A DNA stretch of 64,000 bases from JBCBSS01 sp039819065 (GCA_039819065.1 JBCBSS010000020.1:1-64000); one strand, 5' to 3'. Shown: positions 50,301-59,831, counted from the stretch's first letter. Translations and numbers: made by a program. Notes: generated by a model from the letters alone, not told the origin.

Positions 50301-50882
50301 ATGATCGCTGATAAGAAAACACCCGTCAACATATATATGGAGTCTAACCCTAACCCAAATTCACTCAAGTTTGTGGTTAACTTTATGTTGGTTCCAGATG
50401 GCGCAAGCTTCGACTTCCCTTCTATTGAAGAGGCTGAAAGCGCTCCACTCGCACAAGAATTATTTTCATTTGATTTTGTGACAAGGGTATTTTACATGAG
50501 TAACTTCATTACAGTCACTAAAAAAGAAGATGTTGAGTGGGTTGAAGTGAGGGATCAGATCAAAGATCATATCAAAAATTACCTGGAAGATGGTAAAGCC
50601 ATTCTAGCAGAAGAAGCAGGTACTGGCCTTGATGTCGATGAAAACGACTCAGAAACGGTTAAAAAGATCAAAGGCATCCTGGACGAGTATGTCAGACCAG
50701 CCGTTGAACAAGACGGTGGTGCCATCACATTCAAATCATTTGAAGATGGCGTGGTAAAAGTCTTATTACAAGGTTCTTGCAGCGGCTGTCCTTCTTCGAC
50801 AGTAACACTTAAAGCTGGCATTGAGAATCTACTGAAAAGAATGCTCCCTGAAGTGCAAACCGTTGAAGCAGAAGGCGTTTAA
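50301..50882 (+). CDS. Nfu-type iron-sulfur scaffold/carrier protein
   Basis: The 193-residue product has an N-terminal Nfu domain (about 8-95: NIYMESNPNPNSLKFVVNFML, and FPSIEEAESAPLAQELFSFDFVTRVFYMSNFITVTK) and a C-terminal NifU-like domain (about 115-185). The latter has the cluster-binding CxxC in LLQGSCSGCPSSTVTLKAGIENLL. It carries and transfers [4Fe-4S] clusters to apoproteins in the cytosol. It is transcribed after the symporter gene with 58 bases between them; no suf genes are nearby. Confidence 0.95.
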   Translation: MIADKKTPVNIYMESNPNPNSLKFVVNFMLVPDGASFDFPSIEEAESAPLAQELFSFDFVTRVFYMSNFITVTKKEDVEWVEVRDQIKDHIKNYLEDGKAILAEEAGTGLDVDENDSETVKKIKGILDEYVRPAVEQDGGAITFKSFEDGVVKVLLQGSCSGCPSSTVTLKAGIENLLKRMLPEVQTVEAEGV

Positions 50883-51210
50883 GATCTTCTGCTTTCTATT
50901 TTTCCAACGTACTTGTTCATAATGTGTAAGTGTATTATATCACCTACATAAAACCTATTTAATCAACCTAGTAGGCTCATTTAGGCCTTGATATACAAAA
51001 TCATCATTTTACCGCACCCGCTCCAGATGTAAGAATTATAACTGTTTTGGAGTAAAATATGAATCATTATTTTTAAGATTTGTACTTGGGTACAACTACA
51101 CTATGAGATAGTTATGTCCTGAGTGAACGCTTTGGTTCTGTTTTGTGTATGTGTTTAGAATGTTCTAACAGGCTAAGGTGTTGATTAGATCATCAAAAAA
51201 TAAAGATGAA
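50883..51210 (+). other. gene-free region before the PAS/GAF sensor
   Basis: About 330 bases without a gene. I see no hairpin terminator after nfu and no exact TAnnTTTG; a TAAGATTTG-like sequence (near 51077) has one extra base. GTG 51178 would extend the downstream frame by 11 residues. Confidence 0.4.
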
Positions 51211-53868
51211 ATGATTGAAAGGTCGACGGTAATGGATGAGAAAGTAGAGTTTTCAAAGGAGAAGATAAAGCCTTTTTTAGATAAGGTCCACAGTAATGCG
51301 GATCGCATTATGCAGTACTTCATACTGGGGTACGCGGTGATTGCCCTTATCTTACCAATATTTCATGAAGAACTGATCCTTGGTGTAGCCGTAAGTGGTG
51401 CCTCTGTTGGATTGTACTTCTTGATCAAGAACTTGTTGCCAGGGAGCATGGTACTTCGTGTACTGACCAGTATCCTTCTCTGGAATTTCCCTCTATTATT
51501 TATATTACAAATGCATGGCACCTACGAGGTGCACTTTTTTTACTTCATTTCTCTTACTGCCCTTCTGTTCTATGAAGATTGGCGCTTGCTGATTCCTACG
51601 GTTTCGTATGCGGTAATTTCTGTAATTGTCATATTTACACTCAAGTCAGGTGGCTCAGATGTCGGTGCCTACTTGGATCGAATGGAACATTATTCTGTTT
51701 CGACAGCGGTAATGCACATACTACTACTCTTAATTTATGCCGCGTTGTGTATTTTCTGGGCTGAGTTACAAAGGAAACAGACAGTGAAGTCTGCTATCGA
51801 CTTTCTTCAGGTAGAAGACAAATTCAAACACATGAAGGCTAACATTGACTTTGCAGAAGAGATCAGCAAAGGCAATCTCAACACGGAATACCAGTTTGGT
51901 GATACGGATGATCTGGGAAAATCCTTGATGAACATGCAGAATAGCCTGCTGGACGCTGCTGAAAGGGAAAGAAAAGAAAGATACATCAATGTAGGTTTAG
52001 CCTCAATTGGAGAGATTTTAAGAGAAAATGCCGAGGATCTAAAGACGCTTTGCGATAATGTAATAGAAAACCTGGTCTCTTACACGAAGGCCAATCAGGG
52101 GGGGCTATTTATTCTGGAGAGGAACGAATCAGAAGAAGATGACTTCCTTGAATTAATAGCGGCAAGGGCCTTTGACAGGCAAAAATTTATGACCAAAAGG
52201 TTTGATCTTGGAGAAGGTCTTGTGGGTCAGGCTGCTATCGAAAAGAAAACGATTTATATGACTGACGTTCCTCAAGACTATGTTAATATTAAATCTGGTC
52301 TTGGGGGTGCGAACCCTGGTAGCGTACTCATCGTGCCTCTCAAATCTGAAGAAGAGGTACTTGGGGTAATCGAACTGGCTTCATTTGAGGTATTTAGCGA
52401 GACTGATATAGAATTTCTGGAAAAGGTGGGTGAAAGTATAGCTGCAACTATTATCACCGCCAAGAACAATGAAAAGACCAAAAAACTCCTTGAGAACTCT
52501 AATGTATTGACTGAGCAGCTTCAGGCCCAGGAAGAGGAAATGAGGCAGAATATGGAGGAGATGAAAGCTACTCAAGAGGAGATGGGCAGGGCGCAGAAAG
52601 AGCTATCAGAGAAGGAAGCTAATCTTAACGCACTCATTAACAATACTGACGATACCATTTTCGCTATTGACAAAAACTATGTCATCACCATTGTGAATAA
52701 AGTGCTAAGCGATAAGTACAAAAGCCTTGGTGTTGATTTAAGCGCTGGTACTCATATCATGGAGGCACTACCGGAAGAGGTAAGAGGCATGTGGAAAGAA
52801 AGGTACGACAGATCGTTGGGTGGTGAGAAATTCACTATTATCGACGAGCGTGGTGAGGGTGCTGATAAAAAGTATGTAGAGACATATCATTTCCCCATTA
52901 GGGATGAAGGAAATGCCATCACCGGTGTTGCCGTCATGTCGAAAGACATTACTGAAAAGGTCAGTACGCAACAGGAAATTGCAAGAAAAGAAACTAATCT
53001 TAATGCCCTAATCAATAATACCAGTGATTCTATCATCATGATCGATACTGATTATAAGGTAACGGTTATCAATGATGTGGTCAAAGCACGCTATAAAGGC
53101 ACTCAATATGAAGGCCTTGATGTAGGATCCAATGCTTTGGATATGCTGGGTAGTGTTAAGGATGAATGGAAAGGTTACTATGATAGAGCTTTCAACGGTG
53201 AAAAAATGAATTTCACCATCAAGAGCTCGGTTGAAGGAGAAGATTCATATAGAGATTATTTTATCAATCCTGTTGAGGACGATAAAGGTGAAATCATTGG
53301 GGTTTCCGTTTTCTCTAGAGATGTAACTGATAAGCATAAGGTGCAGGCAGAATTCGCCAATAAGAGCAGTATCCTAAATTCTTTAGTGAACGAGGATACA
53401 GATACATATTTCGCCATCGATGCTGACTACAATATCACTATTGTGAATGAAGTGCTGAAAGAGCGTTTCAGGGCTTCAGGAATCGAACTCAATGAAGGCG
53501 ATCACATTATCGACAAGCTGCCGAAAGAGTCTCGGGATATTTGGAAAGAGCGTTACGAAAGGGCTTTGAAAGGTGAAAGCTTTGTGATTCCTCAGGAAAG
53601 AGCAGTCGGTAATAAAACACTTCATATTGTAGGTCATTATGGGCCTATTAAGGACGAAGAAGGTAAGGTTGTTGGTGCCTTTGTCATTTCCAAAGATGTT
53701 ACTGATCAGAAAATGGCGGTCGAGAAGGCAGAAAGGTTAATGAAGGAAATCACCTCGCTTAAAAACCGAGCCGATAATGGCAATGATGTTGACTACGAGA
53801 AAAAGCTGGTTGAAATTATAGAGAAGGAAGGTGACTGGGAAATTGTGACGGAAAAGAACAGTAACTAG
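51211..53868 (+). CDS. membrane sensor with GAF and three PAS domains, no kinase
   Basis: The 885-residue product has about five to six hydrophobic helices (roughly residues 30-170), then a linker and a GAF domain (about 270-410). A coiled coil (EEEMRQNMEEMKATQEEM, about 420-475) and three PAS repeats follow. Each PAS begins with a variant of LNALINNTxDxI and ends in a SKDITEK / SRDVTDK / SKDVTDQ motif. The C-terminus is a short coiled coil. No HisKA, HATPase, GGDEF, EAL or phosphatase domain is present. It probably relays a signal by protein contact. The GAF plus EExRQNxEEM module is shared with the propeller sensor at 33877. ATG 51211 is chosen over GTG 51178. A clear terminator follows. 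Confidence 0.88.
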   Translation: MIERSTVMDEKVEFSKEKIKPFLDKVHSNADRIMQYFILGYAVIALILPIFHEELILGVAVSGASVGLYFLIKNLLPGSMVLRVLTSILLWNFPLLFILQMHGTYEVHFFYFISLTALLFYEDWRLLIPTVSYAVISVIVIFTLKSGGSDVGAYLDRMEHYSVSTAVMHILLLLIYAALCIFWAELQRKQTVKSAIDFLQVEDKFKHMKANIDFAEEISKGNLNTEYQFGDTDDLGKSLMNMQNSLLDAAERERKERYINVGLASIGEILRENAEDLKTLCDNVIENLVSYTKANQGGLFILERNESEEDDFLELIAARAFDRQKFMTKRFDLGEGLVGQAAIEKKTIYMTDVPQDYVNIKSGLGGANPGSVLIVPLKSEEEVLGVIELASFEVFSETDIEFLEKVGESIAATIITAKNNEKTKKLLENSNVLTEQLQAQEEEMRQNMEEMKATQEEMGRAQKELSEKEANLNALINNTDDTIFAIDKNYVITIVNKVLSDKYKSLGVDLSAGTHIMEALPEEVRGMWKERYDRSLGGEKFTIIDERGEGADKKYVETYHFPIRDEGNAITGVAVMSKDITEKVSTQQEIARKETNLNALINNTSDSIIMIDTDYKVTVINDVVKARYKGTQYEGLDVGSNALDMLGSVKDEWKGYYDRAFNGEKMNFTIKSSVEGEDSYRDYFINPVEDDKGEIIGVSVFSRDVTDKHKVQAEFANKSSILNSLVNEDTDTYFAIDADYNITIVNEVLKERFRASGIELNEGDHIIDKLPKESRDIWKERYERALKGESFVIPQERAVGNKTLHIVGHYGPIKDEEGKVVGAFVISKDVTDQKMAVEKAERLMKEITSLKNRADNGNDVDYEKKLVEIIEKEGDWEIVTEKNSN

Positions 53869-53895
53869 CCAGTATAAGCAATTAGAATGTAAAGG

Positions 53896-53926
53896 AGGCG
53901 ATCTATCTCGGTAGATCGCCTTTTTT
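53896..53926 (+). terminator. intrinsic terminator of the PAS/GAF gene
   Basis: AGGCGATCTA (53896-53905) pairs with TAGATCGCCT (53912-53921) around TCTCGG and is followed by TTTTT. It overlaps the stop codon of the convergent sigma factor gene. Confidence 0.9.
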
Positions 53927-55222
53927 ATTGTTCACCAATTTTTGGGCTTTGGTCAATAAATATTCTTTTTCCGCTTCGTTTTGAGTCAGTTCCGCCGCTT
54001 TTGAAAGATTGTATACAGCCTCCTCATTTTTACCTACCTGAATTAAGAAATCACCCTTGACAGCGTAAAAGAGATAATAGTCATTTAATACTCCACTACT
54101 TTCAATTTTATCTAGCTCGATCAAAGCATCATTCACTCCGTTTACCTTAGCAAAGGCCACCACACGGTTTAGTGCTACAATAGCAGAAGGGTTAACACGC
54201 AGTTGGAGATCATATAAACCCAATATCTGCTCCCAATCGGTATCTTCATAGTTTTTAGCCTGGGCATGACAGGAGGCAATAGTGGCTTGAATATGATAGT
54301 CGCTGATACCTCCCCATTCCGTTGATCGGCCAAGATGATATAATCCTTTATTTATCAATTCCTGATGCCATTTGGTTCTATCCTGATTTTCCAATGTCAA
54401 TAGCTCTCCGTTATTACCAATTCTAGCATCGAATCTTGAGGCGTGAAAACACATTAGAGACATCAATGCATGCACTTTTGGTTTGGTCAACAAGTTATTT
54501 TCCAGAATCAGGCCGGCCAATCTAATTGCTTCGGCTCCCAAATCATGTCGAATCAATTTTTCTCCTGAAGACGAGTTATATCCTTCGTTGAAAAGCAGAT
54601 AAATGATCTTTAGAATAATATCCAGGCGGTCATTCAAGTCTTTGCCCAGAGGTACGATAAACGCATCATGATTATCGCGCAGTTTGGCCCTGGCTCTTGT
54701 GTAGGCTTTAGCAATAGCATCTTCTTTTTTCAAAAGTGCCCTGGCGATCTCCACTTTGCTAAAACCACATAGTATTTTGAGTGTGAGAATGATCTGGCTC
54801 TCGGGAGAAATGGTAGGATGACAGCAGGCAAACATCATTTTCAAGAGGTCATCTTTCAATTCATTCTCAATACTGACGTCGACCTCCGCTTCACGCGTTT
54901 GCAGATCAGAAAGAATATCCTCTTTCTTCTCCGCGTAATTCTTATTGCGCCTTAGTTGGTCAAGAAGCTTGTTGCGAGCCACTCTCAGAATCCAAGCGGT
55001 TGGTCTGTCAGGAGGGCCAACATATGGCCAGGTCTGCATTGCCTTATACAAGGACTCCTGTACGGCATCTTCAATATTCTCAATCAAATCTGCTCCAAAT
55101 TGCCTGGTCAAATGGGCAACCACTTTTCCATACTCGTGACGGAAAAAATGCTCGACCAATTTGGACGACCCTGAAGGCTGCGTTTGACTGGAGGACACCT
55201 TTATATTTAGAACTGTTTCCAA
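53903..55222 (-). CDS. ECF42-type RNA polymerase sigma factor
   Basis: The 439-residue product has a sigma-70 region 2 (about 25-95: EDAVQESLYKAMQTWPY, PTAWILRVARNKLLDQLRR) and a region 4 (about 125-185: SPESQIILTLKILCGFSKVEIARALLKKEDAIAKAYTRAR). A C-terminal extension of about 250 residues has the DUF6596-like segment (YLLFNEGYNSSSGEKLIRHDLGAEAIRLAGLI) and TPR-like helices. This long architecture with an adjacent DGPF/YCII gene defines the ECF42 group, which has no cognate anti-sigma factor; the C-terminal domain is needed for activity in studied members. It is the downstream member of a YCII-SRPBCC cluster. An imperfect hairpin lies 19 bases before its start (55241-55263). Confidence 0.93.
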   Translation of the reverse strand: METVLNIKVSSSQTQPSGSSKLVEHFFRHEYGKVVAHLTRQFGADLIENIEDAVQESLYKAMQTWPYVGPPDRPTAWILRVARNKLLDQLRRNKNYAEKKEDILSDLQTREAEVDVSIENELKDDLLKMMFACCHPTISPESQIILTLKILCGFSKVEIARALLKKEDAIAKAYTRARAKLRDNHDAFIVPLGKDLNDRLDIILKIIYLLFNEGYNSSSGEKLIRHDLGAEAIRLAGLILENNLLTKPKVHALMSLMCFHASRFDARIGNNGELLTLENQDRTKWHQELINKGLYHLGRSTEWGGISDYHIQATIASCHAQAKNYEDTDWEQILGLYDLQLRVNPSAIVALNRVVAFAKVNGVNDALIELDKIESSGVLNDYYLFYAVKGDFLIQVGKNEEAVYNLSKAAELTQNEAEKEYLLTKAQKLVNNKKGDLPR

Positions 55223-55240
55223 ACTAAATTTAGCTTAAAA

Positions 55241-55263
55241 GGTGAGAACTTGTTCAGTTCACC
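55241..55263 (-). promoter_or_regulatory. imperfect inverted repeat between the YCII and sigma genes
   Basis: GGTGAGAACT and AGTTCACC pair with a two-base bulge around a 5-nt loop. On the minus strand it is followed by TTTTAAG. It may be a weak terminator after the YCII gene or an operator in the sigma gene's promoter. Confidence 0.35.
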
Positions 55264-55358
55264 AGAAATGATGTGGTCAAACTGAAACAATTGGTTTGCT
55301 GGAATGCAGAAACTACCATTCTAGAAAATACGAAGAATGACAGTTTCTAAATGTTTGC

Positions 55359-55709
55359 TTACATATTATCCATGGGCATTAATTGCCTTACTTCTACAAC
55401 CCCGTCATGCTCGAAAATGGGGCATTTCTTAGATAGATCAACAGCTTGATCTATATCATTGGCTTTTACTATGATATAGCCTCCAATGACTTCCTTGCCT
55501 TCCGCGAAAGGGCCATCGGTTACAATGTCTCCCGATTTTCTGACCACCTTACCGCCTTTATCCAACGGTAGGCCAGATACTAGATTTCCATCTTGAGCCA
55601 ATTCTTGCATCCAAACGCCCCACTTTTGCATGTGAGCTTGCATAGCTTCTGGCGATTGCTGGATTTCTCTGGCATCTCCGCCTCTGAAAAGATATAAGTA
55701 TTCGTTCAT
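55359..55709 (-). CDS. YCII-related (DGPF domain) protein
   Basis: The 116-residue ferredoxin-like-fold protein has the defining motif DGPFAEGKEVIGGYIIV, with the N-terminal MNEYLYLFRGG and a MQKWGVWMQEL helix. DGPF proteins are the standard genomic partners and reported targets of ECF42 sigma factors; their biochemical function is unsettled. ATG 55709 gives the normal family start; the frame upstream of it merely runs to the stop of the preceding gene. It lies 36 bases from the SRPBCC gene and 136 before the sigma gene. Confidence 0.93.
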   Translation of the reverse strand: MNEYLYLFRGGDAREIQQSPEAMQAHMQKWGVWMQELAQDGNLVSGLPLDKGGKVVRKSGDIVTDGPFAEGKEVIGGYIIVKANDIDQAVDLSKKCPIFEHDGVVEVRQLMPMDNM

Positions 55710-55745
55710 GAGTTGTGTGTATTTTATTGGGTTAATTAATAGCAT

Positions 55746-56162
55746 TTATTGATAGGGATCACATCTCCCTGTTTCACAATAATTCTTTAAGCTTCTTAGT
55801 AACATGGCCCACTCGTAACTACATCTCGCATACTGTTGAGAATACTGTGGCCAATCACAATGAAAAAAGTGAAGTTCTGAATGGTTTTCTGCGGCCCGTA
55901 TTTCAAATCTGATTTGCGTATCTATCCACTCTGGTACTGCGGCTTTACAAGACCAGTCAACCATTGAATTGGGCTCTAGTCCGTCGATAATCATTCTCTT
56001 TTCATAACCGTGGTCAAATTTGAAGATGGCCTCACCTCCTACTTCAGAATCAATTTCCACTTTCGGTGTCCACCAAGAAGAGAGTCCCTTTTCTGTGGTC
56101 AACGCTCTATATATGCGATCAGCTAAAGTGTTTATGCTTACAATATGTTTGATATGCGGCAT
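55746..56162 (-). CDS. SRPBCC (AHSA1-like) domain protein
   Basis: The 138-residue product has a Bet v 1-like START fold pattern: IVSINTLADRIYRALTTEKGLSSWWTPKVEID near the N-terminus, GGEAIFKFDHGYEKRMIID, and a C-terminal helix (YEWAMLLRSLKNYCETG). AHSA1-type proteins bind hydrophobic ligands or Hsp90. It is between two small genes of the ECF42 cluster and is transcribed with them. The ligand is unknown. Confidence 0.88.
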   Translation of the reverse strand: MPHIKHIVSINTLADRIYRALTTEKGLSSWWTPKVEIDSEVGGEAIFKFDHGYEKRMIIDGLEPNSMVDWSCKAAVPEWIDTQIRFEIRAAENHSELHFFHCDWPQYSQQYARCSYEWAMLLRSLKNYCETGRCDPYQ

Positions 56163-56222
56163 CGATTAATATTTATACGCAACAGACCAACTTATTACTG
56201 ATTCTAAGACGATCCCCAATGG

Positions 56223-56621
56223 TCAAAAGGGACATTCATCCGGATAATTTTCAACGAGTTCTATCAATGGTTTAAAATAGTAGTCATCCCAGCCTATATT
56301 AATAGCTTGATAAAACTCACCGGGAATACCGTGCTGCTCCAAATTCACTTGTGTGAGTTGTCCAAAATCCTGAAGACTAATAGTCACAGTAGAATAATCT
56401 TGCCATTGCGATTGTTTCCATGCCTGGATGACACGATCTCTGGAAACCGCTTTATTAAAGCCTACAATGGCTCCCTCCCAAAGAGAGAATGCTCCTCCAT
56501 CTGTGATATCCATTGAGGCCTTTGAACCAGACCAACGTTCAATTACCTGCTCGTTGGTTAATGCATCAAAGACGCAGTCAAAAGATGCTTGTATTAAATA
56601 TTTTTTTTTGAGCGTTTTCAT
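56223..56621 (-). CDS. SRPBCC domain protein
   Basis: The 132-residue product is a second Bet v 1-like protein (KKYLIQASFDCVFDALTNEQVIERWSGSKASMD, DGGAFSLWEGAIVGFN and a C-terminal helix GWDDYYFKPLIELVENY). It is diverged from its neighbour, suggesting different ligands. It is the first gene of the run SRPBCC-SRPBCC-YCII-sigma on the minus strand, with 60 bases to the next gene. Confidence 0.87.
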   Translation of the reverse strand: MKTLKKKYLIQASFDCVFDALTNEQVIERWSGSKASMDITDGGAFSLWEGAIVGFNKAVSRDRVIQAWKQSQWQDYSTVTISLQDFGQLTQVNLEQHGIPGEFYQAINIGWDDYYFKPLIELVENYPDECPF

Positions 56622-56808
56622 CGCCGGATCTGATCATTTTATGGTTACGACGATCCACGCTTTCAAAAAAGGACAGGGTCATTAAAAAAAAATTGCAAAA
56701 TGAAGGTGGTACTAAGCAAACAAGAGAGAAATAAGCTTTAGAAGTATCATCTTAAACCGACAGTTCTATATCATGCGGAAATAACTATAGTCCAAAGGAA
56801 TGCTGTAC

Positions 56809-57693
56809 TCACTTTTTCCTATTGGCGAGATATACACCTCCAATGATGGTTAGCATTCCCAAATAGTGACCTATAAAAAGAATATCACCTTCGATGAATA
56901 CGCCCAAAGCAACCGCTACCACTGGAATAATATAAGTCACCGAACTGGTGAAAATAGGTGATGAAATTTTGACAAGGTTGTTAAATATAATCAGCGCAAT
57001 AGCCGTCCCTACAATACCAAGGACAGCCACATAGGTGAACGACAAATAGGCACCTTCCACAGTGGTGAGGTCATGAACGAAATCTGTGAAAAAGAATAGA
57101 TAAATTCCTGCTGGTGGCCCAACTATCAACAAAGATATACTAGTGATATCCAAGGCCTTCAAATCTTTGATTCTAAACTTGATCAGGTTGAGATTGGCAC
57201 CGTACATCGTCGTTGCGAATACAACCAGGAAGGCATAAAGATTGAGATTTTCTATTTGCCAACCCGCGTCTGTCATGATAAGAATAATAGACCCCACAAA
57301 CCCAATCACCAGGCCAATCTTCACTCTTTGTGAGAACTTTTGAGCAAAGAATAGCGCCCCGATAATGACTGTAAAAAGAGGTGTCAGAGCGTTGAGTATG
57401 CCTGTCACGGAACTGTCTAGATTGGTCTGAGCGATGGCAAACAAAAAGGATGGCACCAAACTCCCCAATAGACCTACTGATACCAACAATGGCCAATGAT
57501 GTCGTTTAATATTACCCAGCTTTTGTATTGCCAACGGCGACAAAAAAATAGAGGCAGCAAGAATCCTTAGTGCACCTACCTGACCTCCGGAAAAAGAATC
57601 TAACCCAAGCTCTATCAGAATAAAGGAGCTACCCCAGATGAGTGAAAGTACTCCCAGAAGTAACCAAGCTAAGGGGCGGTTGCTATCAGACAT
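56809..57693 (-). CDS. EamA/DMT family transporter
   Basis: The 294-residue protein has ten hydrophobic helices organised as two EamA repeats (about 8-140 and 150-290). The first has LLLGVLSLIWGSSFILIELGLDSF and VGALRILAASIFLSPLA; the second carries the FTSSVTYIIPVVAVALGVFIEGD motif typical of the family. It is an inner-membrane exporter or importer of small metabolites; the substrate is unknown. It is not obviously linked to its neighbours. Confidence 0.92.
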   Translation of the reverse strand: MSDSNRPLAWLLLGVLSLIWGSSFILIELGLDSFSGGQVGALRILAASIFLSPLAIQKLGNIKRHHWPLLVSVGLLGSLVPSFLFAIAQTNLDSSVTGILNALTPLFTVIIGALFFAQKFSQRVKIGLVIGFVGSIILIMTDAGWQIENLNLYAFLVVFATTMYGANLNLIKFRIKDLKALDITSISLLIVGPPAGIYLFFFTDFVHDLTTVEGAYLSFTYVAVLGIVGTAIALIIFNNLVKISSPIFTSSVTYIIPVVAVALGVFIEGDILFIGHYLGMLTIIGGVYLANRKK

Positions 57694-57828
57694 TGCTTGC
57701 TATCAATGAATAGTCTTCACCGATATAATTAAATCGGACAGAAACGTTAAAATCAACATTATAAATACTAGTGGTCGCTAACCGACGTATTAATAGCGAA
57801 GCAACCCAAAAAATCAATACGGGCTAAG

Positions 57829-58824
57829 TTAGACAGCCACCTTATCAGTTGCAAACTGCTCCTCTATTTCCAAAAGTATTTGTTCTACCTCTGCTGCAGT
57901 GTTGGCTTCAACCAACCGCGTTCTAAATGGCTTGAAGTTTATGAGCCCTCGGAAATAGTTGGTGTAATGCCTCCTCATTTCAAAAATGCCCTTGCGCTCA
58001 CCTTTCCATCGCACCGAAAAATCCAGGTGCTTTCTCGCCACATCGATGCGATCTGAAAGTTCTGGTGGAGGCAATGTCTCACCGGTTTCCATGAAGTGCT
58101 TGATTTCATTGAATATCCAAGGGTAACCTATGGCGGCACGGCCAATCATAATGCCATCTACGCCATACTTATTTTTATATTCCAGCGCCTTTTGTGGCGA
58201 GTCAATATCCCCGTTCCCAAAGATTGGAATATGAATGTCTTGCTGGTTCTTCACTTCCGCAATGTAACTCCAGTCCGCCTCTCCTTTATACATCTGCTTC
58301 CTTGTGCGGCCATGAATGGTGAGTGCCTGAATACCTACATCTTGTAATCTCTTGGCTACCTCAACGATCTTGATAGTGCTATCGTCCCAGCCTAGTCTGG
58401 TCTTGACGGTTACGGGAAGAGATACTTGTTTTACGATCTCCTCAGTCATTTTCTGCATTTTAGGCAGATCAAGCAAAATACCTGCACCTGCACCTTTGCA
58501 GGCCACTTTCTTTACAGGACATCCATAATTGATGTCAACAATCTCCGGCTGTGCCGCCTCGGCAATGGCCGCAGCCTCTCTCATGGAGTCTATTTTGTCC
58601 CCAAATATTTGGATACCGATTGGCCTTTCGTAGTCGTAAATGTCAAGCTTCTGGACACTTTTTTCTGCATGACGGATGAGTCCTTCCGACGAAATGAACT
58701 CCGTGTACATTAGGTCAGCACCGTTTTCTTTACACACAGCCCTAAAAGGAGGATCACTCACATCTTCCATTGGTGCCAAAAGCAAAGGAAACTCTCCTAC
58801 CTCTGTATTCCCGATCTTAACCAT
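57829..58824 (-). CDS. dusB: tRNA-dihydrouridine synthase
   Basis: The 331-residue FMN enzyme reduces uridines in tRNA D-loops. It has the Dus barrel motifs: LLLAPMEDVSDPPFRAVCKENGADLMYTEF, the catalytic Cys in VDINYGCPVKKVACKGAGAGILLDL (Cys within the GCP segment region), VTVKTRLGWDD, LTIHGRTRKQMYKGEADW and IPIFGNGDI. The VACKGAGA feature points to the DusB branch. It is divergent from the CPBP protease gene, with a shared 59-base promoter region. Confidence 0.95.
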   Translation of the reverse strand: MVKIGNTEVGEFPLLLAPMEDVSDPPFRAVCKENGADLMYTEFISSEGLIRHAEKSVQKLDIYDYERPIGIQIFGDKIDSMREAAAIAEAAQPEIVDINYGCPVKKVACKGAGAGILLDLPKMQKMTEEIVKQVSLPVTVKTRLGWDDSTIKIVEVAKRLQDVGIQALTIHGRTRKQMYKGEADWSYIAEVKNQQDIHIPIFGNGDIDSPQKALEYKNKYGVDGIMIGRAAIGYPWIFNEIKHFMETGETLPPPELSDRIDVARKHLDFSVRWKGERKGIFEMRRHYTNYFRGLINFKPFRTRLVEANTAAEVEQILLEIEEQFATDKVAV

Positions 58825-58883
58825 CTTTTAGCCTATTTCTAATAGTTTTTATTTCTAAATAAAACTTAAATTTACGTCAATCT

Positions 58884-59831
58884 ATGAATATAAGAGAAAA
58901 TCAAATCCAGATTTCAGAAGGTAAACTACCTTTGATATCGGTCATAATCGTACTTTCCTTATCTCTTTTTGGTTTTGTTTTTCTCGGCCCTGCCATAGGT
59001 GTCTTGTTCACTCTGCCCTTTTTGGACTTTAATCCGGGGAATTTAGAACAACTATTCACCAGCTATCGAACACTACCTAACGGCCAAATGGCCCTTTATG
59101 TTCTCCAGGGTTTCACCACTCTAATTGGCTTTGTTGTTATTCCGTGGTTCTACCTGCGATTTGCCGAAAAACAAAGTATAACCGTTTTTAGTCCAAAAAA
59201 ATTCAATCTGCTGCCTGTATTGGTGCTCACGGCATTGATAACGATTGCTTTCATGCCGGTGAATTCAATTTTTGTAGAATGGAATGCCAACCTGAAATGG
59301 CCGGCGGCATTGAGTGAACTCGAAGAGTTTGCCAGAACAGCCGAAGACAGGGCGGCAGATATGACCCAATTTCTAATTGACTTTGACAATCTTGGACAAT
59401 TCGCGGTAGCTTTTTTGGTTATTGCCATTTTGCCCGGCTTTGGTGAAGAACTACTCTTTAGGGGGTATCTTCAAAACCTGATTCATAAAGGGTCTAAAAA
59501 TCCACATATAGCTATCTGGGTTTCAGCGATATTGTTCAGCGCTATACATTTACAGTTTTTTGGGTTTGTACCCCGGGTATTGCTCGGTGCCTTGTTCGGA
59601 TACCTGTACTACTGGTCTGGTAATTTAACCGTTCCTGTAATTGCCCACATAGTCAATAATGGTTTCACACTGATCATGGTATATTTCCATTCTAAAGGTT
59701 TAGTGAACTTTGATATTCAAGACACAGAATCCACACCAATAGTAGGAGTATTAGTATTTCTGGTTATGGCGATTGGTCTGACACTTTTATTCAAAGGTTA
59801 TTTCAAGAAACTCGAGGCGCGTCATGGCTGA
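58884..59831 (+). CDS. CPBP family intramembrane glutamic protease
   Basis: The 315-residue membrane protein has several helices and the Abi/CPBP motif EELLFRGYLQNL (Glu-Glu...Arg), followed by HLQFFGFVPRVLLGALFGYLYYWSGNLTVPVIAHIVNN with the second and third conserved histidine regions. The family (related to Rce1) cleaves prenylated or membrane proteins; the substrate here is unknown. Its end overlaps the DUF2007 gene by 8 bases, indicating coupling. Confidence 0.93.
   Translation: MNIRENQIQISEGKLPLISVIIVLSLSLFGFVFLGPAIGVLFTLPFLDFNPGNLEQLFTSYRTLPNGQMALYVLQGFTTLIGFVVIPWFYLRFAEKQSITVFSPKKFNLLPVLVLTALITIAFMPVNSIFVEWNANLKWPAALSELEEFARTAEDRAADMTQFLIDFDNLGQFAVAFLVIAILPGFGEELLFRGYLQNLIHKGSKNPHIAIWVSAILFSAIHLQFFGFVPRVLLGALFGYLYYWSGNLTVPVIAHIVNNGFTLIMVYFHSKGLVNFDIQDTESTPIVGVLVFLVMAIGLTLLFKGYFKKLEARHG

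Noticed and set aside
54945..55227. Three overlapping plus-strand open frames opposite the sigma factor region 2
   Set aside because: They are antisense shadows of a well-supported ECF42 gene, with no signal peptide, domain or promoter of their own.
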